A stretch of 64,000 nt of DNA from Pyrinomonadaceae bacterium. Its GTDB lineage: Bacteria > Acidobacteriota > Blastocatellia > Pyrinomonadales > Pyrinomonadaceae. The stretch spans positions 806,001-870,000 of the forward strand of contig DASUNM010000027.1 in NCBI GenBank assembly GCA_036277115.1, written 5' to 3'. Position numbers and translations under genes: made by a program. Under the pieces are notes generated by a model. The model was not told the origin of the DNA. It searched no databases and saw nothing but the letters and a program-made list of their open reading frames with translations. How positions within the stretch are numbered: the first letter of the stretch is position 1; every line of letters starts with the position of its first letter. This document shows positions 42,912 through 51,987 of the stretch, one piece after another.

Positions 42912-43732
42912 GCGTCGCTCTCGTCTGCCGATTGCCAGATATGCACTTTGCTTTCGGGACCGCTCTCAATCATCCAGATTTGTTCTTCACCATTCACGAG
43001 CTGAATGATGCTTCTAACAAAGAGCTTCTTAAACAGTAAGCGAATTTTGGCAAGTTCGTCATCATCTTGGTAGGGAAAAATAAAGCGCGTGACAGCCGTA
43101 GTCTCATCTACTAAATATCTTCGGCCAATCTTTTGGAAGGCAGCAACTTCGTCTTGCGTAAGCACCTTACCGGAGCGGAATCGGCCGTCTACATGGCTGA
43201 TCGAATAACCTACGAAGTGATCTTCGATGAAGTTTAAGATTTCTAAAAGGTACAGGTCATCAGAGATACCTGCTAAACGCGGAAAGAGGCCACTTAAATC
43301 CGACGAGGAAATGGTTCGCAGCTTTGCGAGTAAGGTGTCTTTGTAAAACAATGCGTCAAGGGTTGTGCGAAGGTAAGCCTCGTTCGTCAATGGCATCAAG
43401 AAGTCATAAATCAAAACCTCTCGCTTGATCGGCTCATAGTCAGTGACGACTCTACGTACTTGAGTGACATGTTGTTTGAACCGTCGCCAGTCGACGAGTT
43501 TCCGGAATGATTCAGTTACGTGAAACCTTTCGCTCGGGGATATTTTGAACCCACCACCTACATTTTCTATTAAGCCCTTATACAGCTTACTGAGATATGT
43601 TTCGTAAGTTCTAGGCTTCTTTTTATCCCACCCAACCGCGTCGACGAATTCGGCGAGTGTAAAAGGTTCCTGAGTCTGAAGATGCTCTAATAGGAAGGTG
43701 TGGGCAGCGCGCTGGGTGTTGTCTTTCCCCAT
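42908..43732 (-). CDS. Unknown protein with N-terminal winged-helix-like region (island gene 2)
   Basis: 274 residues. Residues 10-60 (A-A-H-T-F-L-L-E-H-L, F-T-L-A-E-F-V-D-A-V-G-W, Y-L-S-K-L-Y-K-G-L-I-E) look like a winged helix. The remainder is helical with a strand-rich end; no nuclease motif such as PD-(D/E)XK or HNH is visible. It lies 94 bases after the Dam-like methylase gene and is coupled to the 105-residue gene, the arrangement of a restriction or defence partner. Function is unknown. Confidence 0.68.
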   Translation of the reverse strand: MGKDNTQRAAHTFLLEHLQTQEPFTLAEFVDAVGWDKKKPRTYETYLSKLYKGLIENVGGGFKISPSERFHVTESFRKLVDWRRFKQHVTQVRRVVTDYEPIKREVLIYDFLMPLTNEAYLRTTLDALFYKDTLLAKLRTISSSDLSGLFPRLAGISDDLYLLEILNFIEDHFVGYSISHVDGRFRSGKVLTQDEVAAFQKIGRRYLVDETTAVTRFIFPYQDDDELAKIRLLFKKLFVRSIIQLVNGEEQIWMIESGPESKVHIWQSADESDA

Positions 43733-43826
43733 TTCTTTTTTCCTGTGCCTTCACGAGCCGCGCGGGTTGGTTGGTCTTCGGGATCCTGGCGGCCGGCTTC
43801 GTCAGATTTCAGCTGCGCGAATCATA

Positions 43827-44717
43827 CTACGGCAAATTTCGGATCGCCATGACTTCTGGGGCTGGGGTTCTATCGCCATTGCAGCTTATTCGGCGGGGAG
43901 CCTTCATAAACTTGAGGTCAAAGCCTAGTCTTCGGTAGAGATCGATTATTCGTTTCGTCGCCTGATTAACTAGAATAACCGGTCCCGGATGCTTAGATAA
44001 CCACACTGCGGTTGTTTCTTGCTCATGCCAGCCAAATCCCCCTTGTGAATACTGGCGAAACTCCACGTCGTACGGAGGATCCGCATAAATGAAGTCGTGT
44101 TCGTGTAGGTCAAGCTCTTTGAAGTGCAGATTGGTGAATTCCCAATTGGCAAACAGCGCCCGATATTCCCGAAAATCCACTTTGTAGCTGATCTTTTCGT
44201 AACGACCAAACGGCACATTAAATTCGCCACTCCGATTGAATCGGCAAAGCCCGTTGAAGCCGGTTCTATTGAGATAGTAGAAGAGGCCTGCAGCTTCTCG
44301 CGTATCGCTTTTTCCCTCTTTTAATAGTCTGTTGAAGTCACGACGCCGCGCATAGAAAAACGATTCGTTATTCTTTGCGACTAAGTCCGACACAAACCCT
44401 CGCTTTAGCTGTCTATAAAAATTGATCAGATGGGGATTGATGTCATTTAGCAACGCGTTCTCAGGCAGAAGTCCGAGTGCTACTGCAAGACCGCCGCAAA
44501 AGGGTTCCACTAGCCTCCTATATTGCTTAGGCTGCCAGTAAGGAACGAGGTAAGGAATCTGCCATCGTTTGCCGCCAGCCCACTTGAGTGGTGGACGAGC
44601 TCTTGCAGCAGGAGGTTCCGCTTCAAACAAGGTTGGTAAGAATGAGCGTGCAACTGCCGACATTTGATTCAAAGTTCGTAACGCGATTCGCAGCTGATAG
44701 TACAGAGGCTGTTGCAT
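43827..44717 (-). CDS. DNA adenine N6-methyltransferase, Dam-like (D12 class)
   Basis: 296 residues. L-K-W-A-G-G-K (44-50) is the D12-class SAM-binding motif and D213-P-P-Y216 the catalytic motif. The target-recognition stretch G-F-N-G-L-C-R-F-N-R-S-G-E-F-N-V-P-F-G-R-Y closely resembles Escherichia coli Dam, predicting GATC methylation. The first 40 residues precede the core and the true start may be the ATG at 44663. It is the first gene of the AT-richer minus-strand island and is 76 bases beyond the livF stop, so readthrough from the transporter operon is possible. Confidence 0.92.
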   Translation of the reverse strand: MQQPLYYQLRIALRTLNQMSAVARSFLPTLFEAEPPAARARPPLKWAGGKRWQIPYLVPYWQPKQYRRLVEPFCGGLAVALGLLPENALLNDINPHLINFYRQLKRGFVSDLVAKNNESFFYARRRDFNRLLKEGKSDTREAAGLFYYLNRTGFNGLCRFNRSGEFNVPFGRYEKISYKVDFREYRALFANWEFTNLHFKELDLHEHDFIYADPPYDVEFRQYSQGGFGWHEQETTAVWLSKHPGPVILVNQATKRIIDLYRRLGFDLKFMKAPRRISCNGDRTPAPEVMAIRNLP

Positions 44718-44793
44718 GGACGCAACAAGCGCCTATCATAATGATTCGGGCTAAGGGTTAGGGGGTTTCGGCCGAAACCTTGCGACAGGGAGT

Positions 44794-45498
44794 TTATTCC
44801 CCGAGGTAGGCTTCTTTAATTCGCGGATCGTTGGCGAGGTCTTTGGAATTACCTTCCATCGTGATCTCGCCGGTTTCCAAAACGTAAGCGCGATCGGAAT
44901 GGTGCAGGGCAGCGTGGGCGTTCTGTTCGACGAGCAGAATCGTAGTGCCTTCGCTGCGAATTGAATCGATCGCTTCGAAGATTGTGTGCACCACCAGGGG
45001 CGCCAGACCCAACGAAGGCTCATCAAGCAGAAGCAAACGCGGACGAGACATCAGTGCTCGTCCCATGGCCAGCATTTGCTGCTCGCCGCCGGACAAGGTG
45101 CCGGCCTTCTGATTTTCGCGCTCTTTCAGACGCGAAAACATCTCGAAAACTTTCGCCAGGTCGCCGTTTATCTGGGCGCGGTTCTTTTGCAGATACGCAC
45201 CCATATTCAGGTTTTCGCGTACGGACAAATTCGCGAACACGCCGCGCCCCTCGGGCGACATCGAAATTCCGCGGGCTACGAGTTTGTGAGTCGCCGTGCC
45301 GCCGATGTCCTCGCCCTCGAAAGTGACCTTGCCGGCACGCGGCGACAGCAAGCCGGTGATCGTGCGCAGCGTGGTGGTCTTGCCGGCGCCGTTCGCGCCA
45401 ATGAGCGTTACGACCTCGCCTTTCTCGACATGCATCGAGATGCCGCGCAGCGCTTCGATGGCGCCGTAATTCACTGAGACATTTTCTAAAGTCAGCAT
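44794..45498 (-). CDS. livF: Branched-chain amino-acid ABC transporter ATP-binding protein LivF
   Basis: 234 residues. Walker A is G-A-N-G-A-G-K-T-T, the signature L-S-G-G-E-Q-Q-M and Walker B L-L-L-L-D-E-P-S. Length and the E-A-Y-L-G-E end match LivF. It pairs with LivG to energise uptake of Leu/Ile/Val or related amino acids. Separated from livG by a 74-base inverted repeat. Confidence 0.95.
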   Translation of the reverse strand: MLTLENVSVNYGAIEALRGISMHVEKGEVVTLIGANGAGKTTTLRTITGLLSPRAGKVTFEGEDIGGTATHKLVARGISMSPEGRGVFANLSVRENLNMGAYLQKNRAQINGDLAKVFEMFSRLKERENQKAGTLSGGEQQMLAMGRALMSRPRLLLLDEPSLGLAPLVVHTIFEAIDSIRSEGTTILLVEQNAHAALHHSDRAYVLETGEITMEGNSKDLANDPRIKEAYLGE

Positions 45499-45503
45499 AA
45501 AAA

Positions 45504-45575
45504 CTGTCAGTGGTCAGTCGTCAGTAGTCAGTCGTAAAAGCGAACAACTGACCACGGACTACTGACAACGGACTA
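45504..45575. repeat. Inverted repeat (GTCAGTGGTCAGT type) between livG and livF
   Basis: The arms GTCAGTGGTCAGTCGTCAGT and its inverse (ACTGACCACGGACTACTGAC) of about 30 bases face each other across 10 bases. It fills the gap inside the transporter operon and could attenuate livF. Confidence 0.85.
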
Positions 45576-46361
45576 ATCCCCGAGATACGCTTCAATCACT
45601 TTCGGATCGTTGCGAATTTCTTCCGGCAAGCCAAGCGCGATTGATTTTCCATAATCGACTACCTGAATGCGCTCGCAAACACCCATGACCACTTTCATGT
45701 TGTGCTCGACCAGAAGGATTGTCAGCCCGAATCGATCGCGAATCTGCTGAATCAGATTCATCAAATCCCCCTGCTCCGAAGGATTCAAACCGGCGGCCGG
45801 CTCATCCAGCAGCAGAAGTTTCGGTCGCGTGGCGAGCGCGCGCACGATCTCTAAACGGCGCTGCTTGCCGTAGGGCAAGCTCGTACCGCCTTCATCCTTT
45901 ACGTCGGCCAGATCGAAAATTTCGAGCAGTTCCATCGCGAACTTCCGATGTTCCTCTTCGTCGCGATAGTACCGTGGCAGCCGCAGCACCGCGTCCATCA
46001 GGCTCTGCCGCGCGTGAATGTGGCATGCGGTCATGACGTTTTCCAACACGGACATGCCGGGGAACAAGCGAATATTTTGAAAAGTCCGCGAGACACCGCG
46101 TCGCGAAATCTGATAGGGACGCAGGCCGTCGATGCGCTCGCCCTCGAAATGAATCTCGCCGGAAGTTGGTTCATAAACGCCGGTCAGCAGATTGAAGATC
46201 GTTGTCTTGCCCGCGCCGTTCGGTCCGATGAGGCCGTAGATCTCGCCGCGCTTGACCTGCATGTCCAGTTCGTTGACGGCCACCAGTCCGCCGAAGCGAA
46301 TTGTGCATTTCGCCGCGCGCAGCGGATGTTCGCCGCTGGCTTTTGGATTAGCCGCACTCAT
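45573..46361 (-). CDS. livG: Branched-chain amino-acid ABC transporter ATP-binding protein LivG
   Basis: 262 residues. Walker A G-P-N-G-A-G-K-T-T, Walker B L-L-L-L-D-E-P, and the LivG-type insert between them (F-E-G-E-R-I-D-G-L-R, R-T-F-Q-N-I-R-L-F). The start overlaps the livM stop by four bases (ATGA), a sign of coupling. It ends Y-L-G-D like other LivG proteins. Confidence 0.95.
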   Translation of the reverse strand: MSAANPKASGEHPLRAAKCTIRFGGLVAVNELDMQVKRGEIYGLIGPNGAGKTTIFNLLTGVYEPTSGEIHFEGERIDGLRPYQISRRGVSRTFQNIRLFPGMSVLENVMTACHIHARQSLMDAVLRLPRYYRDEEEHRKFAMELLEIFDLADVKDEGGTSLPYGKQRRLEIVRALATRPKLLLLDEPAAGLNPSEQGDLMNLIQQIRDRFGLTILLVEHNMKVVMGVCERIQVVDYGKSIALGLPEEIRNDPKVIEAYLGD

Positions 46362-47518
46362 CGGTTCTCTAATTCCTTCTCACTCTTCTTAGTTGAATCG
46401 CTCTGCTCTGCGATTGGCGCGCCGGTGGATCCGCCTATGGCACCGCCACCTTCCGGACGTTTGCGCGCGCGCTTGAGCCATGACGCGATTTCATAGTTGC
46501 CCAGGATGCCCTGGGGACGCGTAATCATGATGATGATCAGCAGCAACGCATAAATGACGAGACGATAGTTGTAAACGCCGCCGGGCAGCATGCGCAGGAC
46601 CTCGGGCACAAATGTGATCACCAGCGCGCCCAGCACGGCGCCGGTGATCGAGCCCATCCCCCCGAGCACAATCATGATGATGATTTCGAACGAGCGGACA
46701 AACGTGAAGTCGTTTGGATGCGGCAGCCGCCAGTGGCCGTAGAGCGCGCCCGCCACGCCGGCGAACGCTGAGCTGATCACAAACGACGTTACCTTGTATC
46801 GCGTCGTGTTAACGCCCATGGCCTGCGCCGCCAGCTCGTCTTCGCGAATCGAAATCAACGCGCGGCCCATGTCCGAATTCACGATGTTGTAGATGACGAC
46901 AATCGTGATCACCGCGAGGAAGCCTATCCAAAAGAAATTGGTGTATGCCGGAATCGTTAGCCGCCCCAGTGAGGGATCGGAACACGTGATATTCGTGATC
47001 GGATCGACGCAGCCCCGGAAACCGGTGGCGCCGCCGATTTTGTTCATGTTGGTGATCACGATGCGGATAATCTCCGCAAAACCGAGGGTCGCAATCGCCA
47101 GGTAATCTCCGCGCAAGCGCAGAGTCGGAATGCCGACAATCAATCCCGCTACGGCGGCGGCCAGCGCGCCAATGATGATTACTAACGCGAAGACGATCGC
47201 GGCCGCGACTGAGGCGCCCAGAATTCCGGCCAGCCACTGCTCAAGTCCCTGCGTGTAATAGACAGTCATGAACGTCGACGAATACGCGCCGACGGCCATG
47301 AAGCCGATATGTCCGATCGAGAATTGACCGGTGAAGCCGTTAATGAGATTGAGAGAGACGGCGAGGATGATGTTGATACCCGCCATCTTCCAGAGATCGA
47401 CCTGGTAGAGCGGAACGCCGAAACCAAACAGACCTTCCTTGCTCATCGCCAGGTTCAGCGCGTAGAGCACGGCGATGATGATCAGCGCGATGAGGAAGCG
47501 TTTGACGAACGAAATCAT
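46358..47518 (-). CDS. livM: Branched-chain amino-acid ABC transporter permease LivM
   Basis: 386 residues with about ten membrane segments. The family marks N-G-F-T-G-Q-F-S-I-G-H-I-G-F-M-A-V-G-A-Y and the C-terminal G-G-M-G-S-I-T-G-A-V-L-G-A are clear. A Lys/Glu-rich tail and an unusual central loop (D-P-I-T-N-I-T-C-S-D-P-S) are variable parts. It forms the transmembrane channel with LivH. Confidence 0.95.
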   Translation of the reverse strand: MISFVKRFLIALIIIAVLYALNLAMSKEGLFGFGVPLYQVDLWKMAGINIILAVSLNLINGFTGQFSIGHIGFMAVGAYSSTFMTVYYTQGLEQWLAGILGASVAAAIVFALVIIIGALAAAVAGLIVGIPTLRLRGDYLAIATLGFAEIIRIVITNMNKIGGATGFRGCVDPITNITCSDPSLGRLTIPAYTNFFWIGFLAVITIVVIYNIVNSDMGRALISIREDELAAQAMGVNTTRYKVTSFVISSAFAGVAGALYGHWRLPHPNDFTFVRSFEIIIMIVLGGMGSITGAVLGALVITFVPEVLRMLPGGVYNYRLVIYALLLIIIMITRPQGILGNYEIASWLKRARKRPEGGGAIGGSTGAPIAEQSDSTKKSEKELENR

Positions 47519-47561
47519 GTTTTCAGGTAAACAAAAAGATTCGGAGTTGTTCAGCGATCCA

Positions 47562-48473
47562 CTAAACTTTCTCCTGCACGGTCGTGCCCAGAATGCCTGA
47601 CGGACGAATTAACAGAACCAGAATCAGAATGGCGAAAGCGACTGCATCGCGATAAGTTGATTGAATCCCGATGTTGCTGCCGTAGCCGACGACCATCGTC
47701 TCAGCCACGCCGATGAGCAGCCCGCCGAGTACCGCGCCCGGAATATTGCCAATGCCGCCGAGCACCGCCGCCACGAAGGCTTTCAATCCGGTCGTGATGC
47801 CCATCAACGGATCGATCGTCGGGCTGTATTGCGCGGTCAGGACGCCGCCCGCCGCTGCCAGCGCCGAACCCAGCGCGAACGTAAACATGATGATCGCATC
47901 GGTATTGATGCCCATCAGCTTGGCTGAATTCAGGTTGAACGAAACGGCGCGCATCGCGGTGCCGACTTTCGTCTTAAAAATAATCCATTGCAGGATCACC
48001 ATCAGCGCGATCGAAACGGCGAAAATCAGAATCTGCGATTTTGAGATGGCGGCGTTCCCGAACAAAGGGAACGTAGTGTCATTGATCAGTTGCGGAAAGC
48101 CGCGTCCTTGTCCGCCGAACAGCGCGACGAACAGGTTTTCTAATAAGAGCGAAACTCCGATCGCAGTAATCAGCGTCGTCATCCGCGCGTACTTTCTGAC
48201 CGGCCGGTAAGCGAAGCGCTCGATCACCATCCCGAAGATTGCTGCAACCACCATCGACCCGATCAGCACAAAAAGAAGGCCGCCCCACGACGGCCCCAAT
48301 CCTAGTTTCAGCGCAATGAAGTAACCGGCAAACGCGCCGACCATGTAAATGTCGCCGTGCGCGAAATTGATCAGACGAAGGATGCCGTAAACCATCGTGT
48401 AGCCGAGCGCAATCAGCGCATAGATGGCTCCGATGTTTAGGCCGTTGATGAGCTGCTGAACGAAAGTGTCCAT
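47562..48473 (-). CDS. livH: Branched-chain amino-acid ABC transporter permease LivH
   Basis: 303 residues, about eight membrane segments. Family marks: Q-Q-L-I-N-G-L-N-I-G-A-I-Y-A-L-I-A-L-G-Y-T and I-N-F-A-H-G-D, then G-G-I-G-N-I-P-G-A-V-L-G-G near the end. Partner of LivM. Spaced 40-45 bases from its neighbours in the operon. Confidence 0.95.
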   Translation of the reverse strand: MDTFVQQLINGLNIGAIYALIALGYTMVYGILRLINFAHGDIYMVGAFAGYFIALKLGLGPSWGGLLFVLIGSMVVAAIFGMVIERFAYRPVRKYARMTTLITAIGVSLLLENLFVALFGGQGRGFPQLINDTTFPLFGNAAISKSQILIFAVSIALMVILQWIIFKTKVGTAMRAVSFNLNSAKLMGINTDAIIMFTFALGSALAAAGGVLTAQYSPTIDPLMGITTGLKAFVAAVLGGIGNIPGAVLGGLLIGVAETMVVGYGSNIGIQSTYRDAVAFAILILVLLIRPSGILGTTVQEKV

Positions 48474-48512
48474 CTTAAGACTCTTAATCTAAGAAGAGAT
48501 CCTCTGACGTTC

Positions 48513-49664
48513 TTACGGTGCGATCGTTTCTTTGTAAACGAACTGTTTGTTCTTCAATTCGAGCACGACGGCCGATTTCACGGCGTTACGCTCTTCGTTG
48601 AGACTGATGATTCCGGTGATGCCCTTGTAGTCTTTGGTCGTGGCGATCGCATTGCGCAACGCCGCGCACTCAGTGCCATTGGCGCGCTTGATCGCATCAG
48701 CCAGGACCATCATGGCGTCGTAGCCGAGTGCGGCCAGCGCATCGGGCGCCGTGCCGTTGTATTTCGCCTTGAAGCGTCTGACGAAGTCCTGAATCTCCGG
48801 TTTAGGATCGTCAACCGAGTAATGGTTCGAGATGAAACTACCGTTCAAAGAGTCGCCGCCGAGGTCCCAAAGCTGTGGCGAGTCCCAACCATCACCGCCG
48901 AGCAGCGGCGCGGTGATTCCCAATTGTTTCGTCTGCTTGGCGATGACGCCGACTTCCTGATAGTAGCCGGGAACATAAATCACATCTGGTTTCAGATCGC
49001 GAATGGCCGTCAACTGGCCGGTGAAATCGCGGTCGCGTTGCGCGTAGGCTTTCTCAGTGACGATCTCGCCGCCGAGTTTAGTGAAGGCCGCTTTGAAGAA
49101 CTGAACCAGGCCCTTGCTGTAGTCAGAGTTTGAATCGAAAAGAATCGCGGCCTTCTTCGCTTTCAAACTGTTCGCCGCGAACTTGGCCATGACTTCACCC
49201 TGAAACGGATCGATGAAACATACACGGAAGATGTAATCACCAACCTGCGTGACTTTCGGATTCGTCGAAGACGGCGAAATCATCGGCACCTTGCCTTCCT
49301 GAGCATGCGGCGCAGCCGCGAGGCTATTAGAAGATGCCACTTCGCCGATTAACGCCCGGACCTGATCCTGATTGATCAGTTTGGTCACGACGGTGGCGGC
49401 TTTGCCCGGTTCGCCCTGATCGTCTTCATGAATGAGTTGCACCTGACGACCGTTGATGCCGCCCGACGCATTGATCTCATCGGCCGCCATCTGCGAGCCG
49501 TTCTTGGTTGATTGGCCGAAGCTGGACGTTTGTCCAGTCAGATCGCCATATACACCAATCTTGATCGTGCCGCCGGGGTCGGCGCAGTTACCGCCGCGGC
49601 GCGTGCAGGTCGCCGACGCGAACACAGCAGTAATCAGGGTCAATGCGATGAGAATCCGTTTCAT
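48513..49664 (-). CDS. livK: Branched-chain amino-acid ABC transporter substrate-binding protein LivK
   Basis: 383 residues. The signal region MKRILIALTLITAV is followed by Cys (possible lipoprotein, although the -1 Thr is atypical). The Leu/Ile/Val-binding fold is seen in I-K-I-G-V-Y-G-D-L-T-G, G-G-I-N-G-R-Q-V and V-A-S-S-N-S-L-A-A. It delivers ligand to LivHM. First gene of the operon, with GAGG six bases before the ATG. Confidence 0.94.
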   Translation of the reverse strand: MKRILIALTLITAVFASATCTRRGGNCADPGGTIKIGVYGDLTGQTSSFGQSTKNGSQMAADEINASGGINGRQVQLIHEDDQGEPGKAATVVTKLINQDQVRALIGEVASSNSLAAAPHAQEGKVPMISPSSTNPKVTQVGDYIFRVCFIDPFQGEVMAKFAANSLKAKKAAILFDSNSDYSKGLVQFFKAAFTKLGGEIVTEKAYAQRDRDFTGQLTAIRDLKPDVIYVPGYYQEVGVIAKQTKQLGITAPLLGGDGWDSPQLWDLGGDSLNGSFISNHYSVDDPKPEIQDFVRRFKAKYNGTAPDALAALGYDAMMVLADAIKRANGTECAALRNAIATTKDYKGITGIISLNEERNAVKSAVVLELKNKQFVYKETIAP

Positions 49665-49714
49665 AGTTCACCTCACAGAGCGTTTCGGACCAGGCTTTCG
49701 GTTTTGCGGACAGC

Positions 49715-49744
49715 ATCATAGCGGCGAGTCTTGGAATTAGGCAA
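49715..49744 (-). promoter_or_regulatory. Candidate sigma70-type promoter of the liv operon
   Basis: On the minus strand TTGCCT, an 18-base spacer and TATGAT lie 50 bases before the livK start. Confidence 0.55.
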
Positions 49745-49760
49745 ACCCATTCTGAGGCTA

Positions 49761-49900
49761 CTGTGCTTCGTGCTCTGTACTTGGGGCTTGTGCTTAGTAC
49801 TTTGTACTTCGGGCTTTGATGCCTATTCAGAGCTAGTCACCTTGATGGAGAGGTCCAAGTACAAAGCACAAAGAACAAAGCACAAGTACTCAGCACGGTG
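49761..49900. repeat. Inverted repeat (GTACAAAGCACAAAG type)
   Basis: GTGCTTTGTACTT-like text (several variants at 49761-49820) faces AAGTACAAAGCACAAAGAAC (49857 onward), over arms of about 45 bases. The same family recurs at 57309-57412. Confidence 0.88.
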
Positions 49901-50043
49901 ACCAATGCCGGCGCATGAAGCCGAAATCGTTCGGGTTCTGGCGGCGAATCGAATACAATCATGGCGCCTCTGGGAGCGCATCCTGGGAGCGCAGGCATCT
50001 TGCTACTCTTAACCACCCGCTAGCGCAGGCGGTTCTGAACCGA

Positions 50044-51123
50044 ATGTCGATAGAACTTCTCGTCAATTTCCACGAATTCTGGTCGCGCTTGCGCGGAGAC
50101 ATTGAGCGCGCGCATGAGTCGGTGTTTGTTCAGACCTTTGCGTTTGAAGGTGATTCAGTCGGCAAACAATTGGCTGAAACCCTGCTGCTCTCGCCCGCGT
50201 CTGACAAGCGAGTACTGGCTGATTCGTTTACGCGGATTGTTTTGAGCGATCGTTTTCGTTATTCGCCGGCCAACCTGCTTGACCGCGGACTGCAGCACGA
50301 AGCGCGAGAAACCGTGGCGATGCGAAAAAAGTTAGAGGCGGCGGGAACCAGGATCAGGTTTACGAACGCGTACCGCCCCACGCCGCGGACTTTGCTGAGC
50401 CGCAATCACAAGAAGCTGATCGTGATCGACGCATCGACGGCGTACATCGGCGGCATCAATTTCAGTGAGCACAACGCAGCGTGGCACGACATGATGCTGC
50501 GGATTGACGATCGGGCTGCGGTGGCGTTCCTGCGAAAAGATTTTCTTTCGACCTGGGACGGCGGGGATCACTTCGCGCACGGTGACTTTCCCGATCTCGA
50601 ACTGTTCACGCTTGACGGTCGCGACAACCGGCGCGCGTTCCAGCGCGTACTTAATCTGATTGATGGCGCTCGCCGCAGCGTCTTCGTCGAGAGTCCTTAC
50701 ATCACGTTTCCGTTTTACGAGCGTTTGCGCGTGGCGGCGGATCGCGGCGTTAATGTGAAAGTTGTGACGCCCGGACAAAACAACTGGAGTTACTTCGCGA
50801 ACTACGCGCGGTGTGAATCGGCACGATCAAAAATCGATCTGAGATTGTCCCAACGGGGAATGAGTCACTTAAAAGCGATGCTGATCGATGAAGAAGTTCT
50901 GATTGCCGGCTCTTCAAATTTTGATTACTTGAGTTACCGGCTGTATCAGGAAATCCTGGGCGTCTTCACCGACCAGGCGTTGATTTCCGACTTTCGTCAA
51001 CGGGTGATGCTGCCCGACGTGGCGAACAGCGTCGCGGTCGATTGTCAGGCCAGTGCGTTCGACCTTCGTTGGTTGAATTGGCAGAACCGGCTGATCGATT
51101 TCGCGGTGACCACACTCACCTGA
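50044..51123 (+). CDS. Phospholipase-D superfamily protein (cardiolipin synthase-like)
   Basis: 359 residues from the ATG at 50044 (MSIELLVNFHEFW). The frame is open upstream to 49915, but that extension is encoded by dispersed-repeat text (GGGAGCGCAGGCATC). Two HKD motifs are visible: N-H-K-K-L-I-V-I-D with its G-G-I-N-F, and S-H-L-K-A-M-L-I-D with S-S-N-F-D. Cardiolipin synthases of this type join two phosphatidylglycerols, although the protein lacks obvious membrane segments, so it may be a soluble or cytosolic phosphodiesterase. Confidence 0.85.
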   Translation: MSIELLVNFHEFWSRLRGDIERAHESVFVQTFAFEGDSVGKQLAETLLLSPASDKRVLADSFTRIVLSDRFRYSPANLLDRGLQHEARETVAMRKKLEAAGTRIRFTNAYRPTPRTLLSRNHKKLIVIDASTAYIGGINFSEHNAAWHDMMLRIDDRAAVAFLRKDFLSTWDGGDHFAHGDFPDLELFTLDGRDNRRAFQRVLNLIDGARRSVFVESPYITFPFYERLRVAADRGVNVKVVTPGQNNWSYFANYARCESARSKIDLRLSQRGMSHLKAMLIDEEVLIAGSSNFDYLSYRLYQEILGVFTDQALISDFRQRVMLPDVANSVAVDCQASAFDLRWLNWQNRLIDFAVTTLT

Positions 51124-51129
51124 AACCCC

Positions 51130-51208
51130 GTGGCACAGACTTCAGTCTGTGAATTCAACTGACATTGAACGCGGCTGAGTACAAACCACAGACTAAAGTC
51201 TGTGCCAC
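51130..51208. repeat. Inverted repeat (GTGGCACAGACTTCAGTCTGTG type)
   Basis: The left arm GTGGCACAGACTTCAGTCTG (51130 on) and the right arm CAGACTAAAGTCTGTGCCAC (ending 51208) pair with one mismatch, and each arm is itself palindromic (CAGACT...AGTCTG). It lies between the phospholipase-D gene and the broken cytochrome gene. Confidence 0.9.
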
Positions 51209-51214
51209 CATTCT

Positions 51215-51907
51215 TCAGCGCTTATCCATTGGAAAAACAAAATCGTTCTGCGCTGCCGACGCGTGACACTTCAGGCATTTGCCGTTCTTCTCGCGGTTCA
51301 GAATCTTTGTTCCGGTTCCGCTTAGCGTCAGAAATTCCCAACCGTTTGCTTTACGATTAAAGCTCTTCTCTCGTTTGATCATCACGACCAGCCGATCGGG
51401 ATCTGATGATGGCGACCAGCGTCGCTCGCGCACGATGACCGTGCCGACCGGAAAACTAAACGGCTCACGTTCGAATCCACGGCGTCCGACCTCGTTCACA
51501 TAACCGAAACCAAAGCTCGTTTCATGCCTGCCGTCGTCTTTCGTCGAACGATCAGGCGGCGGTTCAGAGCGCGGAAACCCAACTCTGGTCGAGTTTCCGG
51601 TGGTGATGACATTCGGCAGCCCGTCCATCACAGTACGCTGCGGAAAGTTGAGGGTCGATGCGGGGCGAGCAGCGCGCACGGCGCTGAAGCTAACGCTTCA
51701 AACCAATGCTGCGCCGACTGGAATGGCAGAATCTGTTGGGGTGATTGGGACTTCGACCTTCACCGGATCGGCATTTACTTTCGTCCACTGTCGATATCCG
51801 GAAATTTGATCGAGAACCTGCGTCTCGTTGTCGTTACCGGCGAGCGCGGCGGCGGCAAACGCTGCCCCGACTGCAATCGCCAGAGTGGCTAAGGAGAGTT
51901 TTTTCAT
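51215..51907 (-). pseudogene. Cytochrome P460-like gene interrupted by one in-frame TGA
   Basis: A signal-peptide segment from the ATG at 51907 (GAGG six bases upstream) reads to GAALV, then a TGA at 51698-51700, then continues in the same frame through R-A-A-R-P-A-S-T-L-N to the haem motif C-L-K-C-H near the C-terminus. Without the stop it would encode about 230 residues resembling cytochrome P460 family proteins. The TGA lies in the palindrome TGAAGCTAACGCTTCA (51685-51700), so a repeat insertion probably created it. Alternatives are re-initiation downstream giving a headless protein, or readthrough. Confidence 0.72.
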
Positions 51908-51987
51908 GCGAAACCTCAATTCGTGTGTTGAGGTCCAGGGTTGCCCATGAGATGCGCGAGGCGCCGGTCTGGGTGCCCCTCATTAGT

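Noticed and set aside
41974-44793. Integrative element using tRNA-Leu as attachment site
   Set aside because: No copy of the tRNA 3' end was seen at the far end of the island, and no integrase gene is present.
49915-50043. N-terminal extension of the phospholipase-D family protein
   Set aside because: The extra 43 residues are encoded by dispersed-repeat sequence; the ATG at 50044 starts the family-like part.
51685-51700. TGA read as selenocysteine in the P460-like gene
   Set aside because: The hairpin is only 6 base pairs with the TGA in its 5' arm, unlike a bacterial SECIS, and no known selenoprotein of this family has Sec there.
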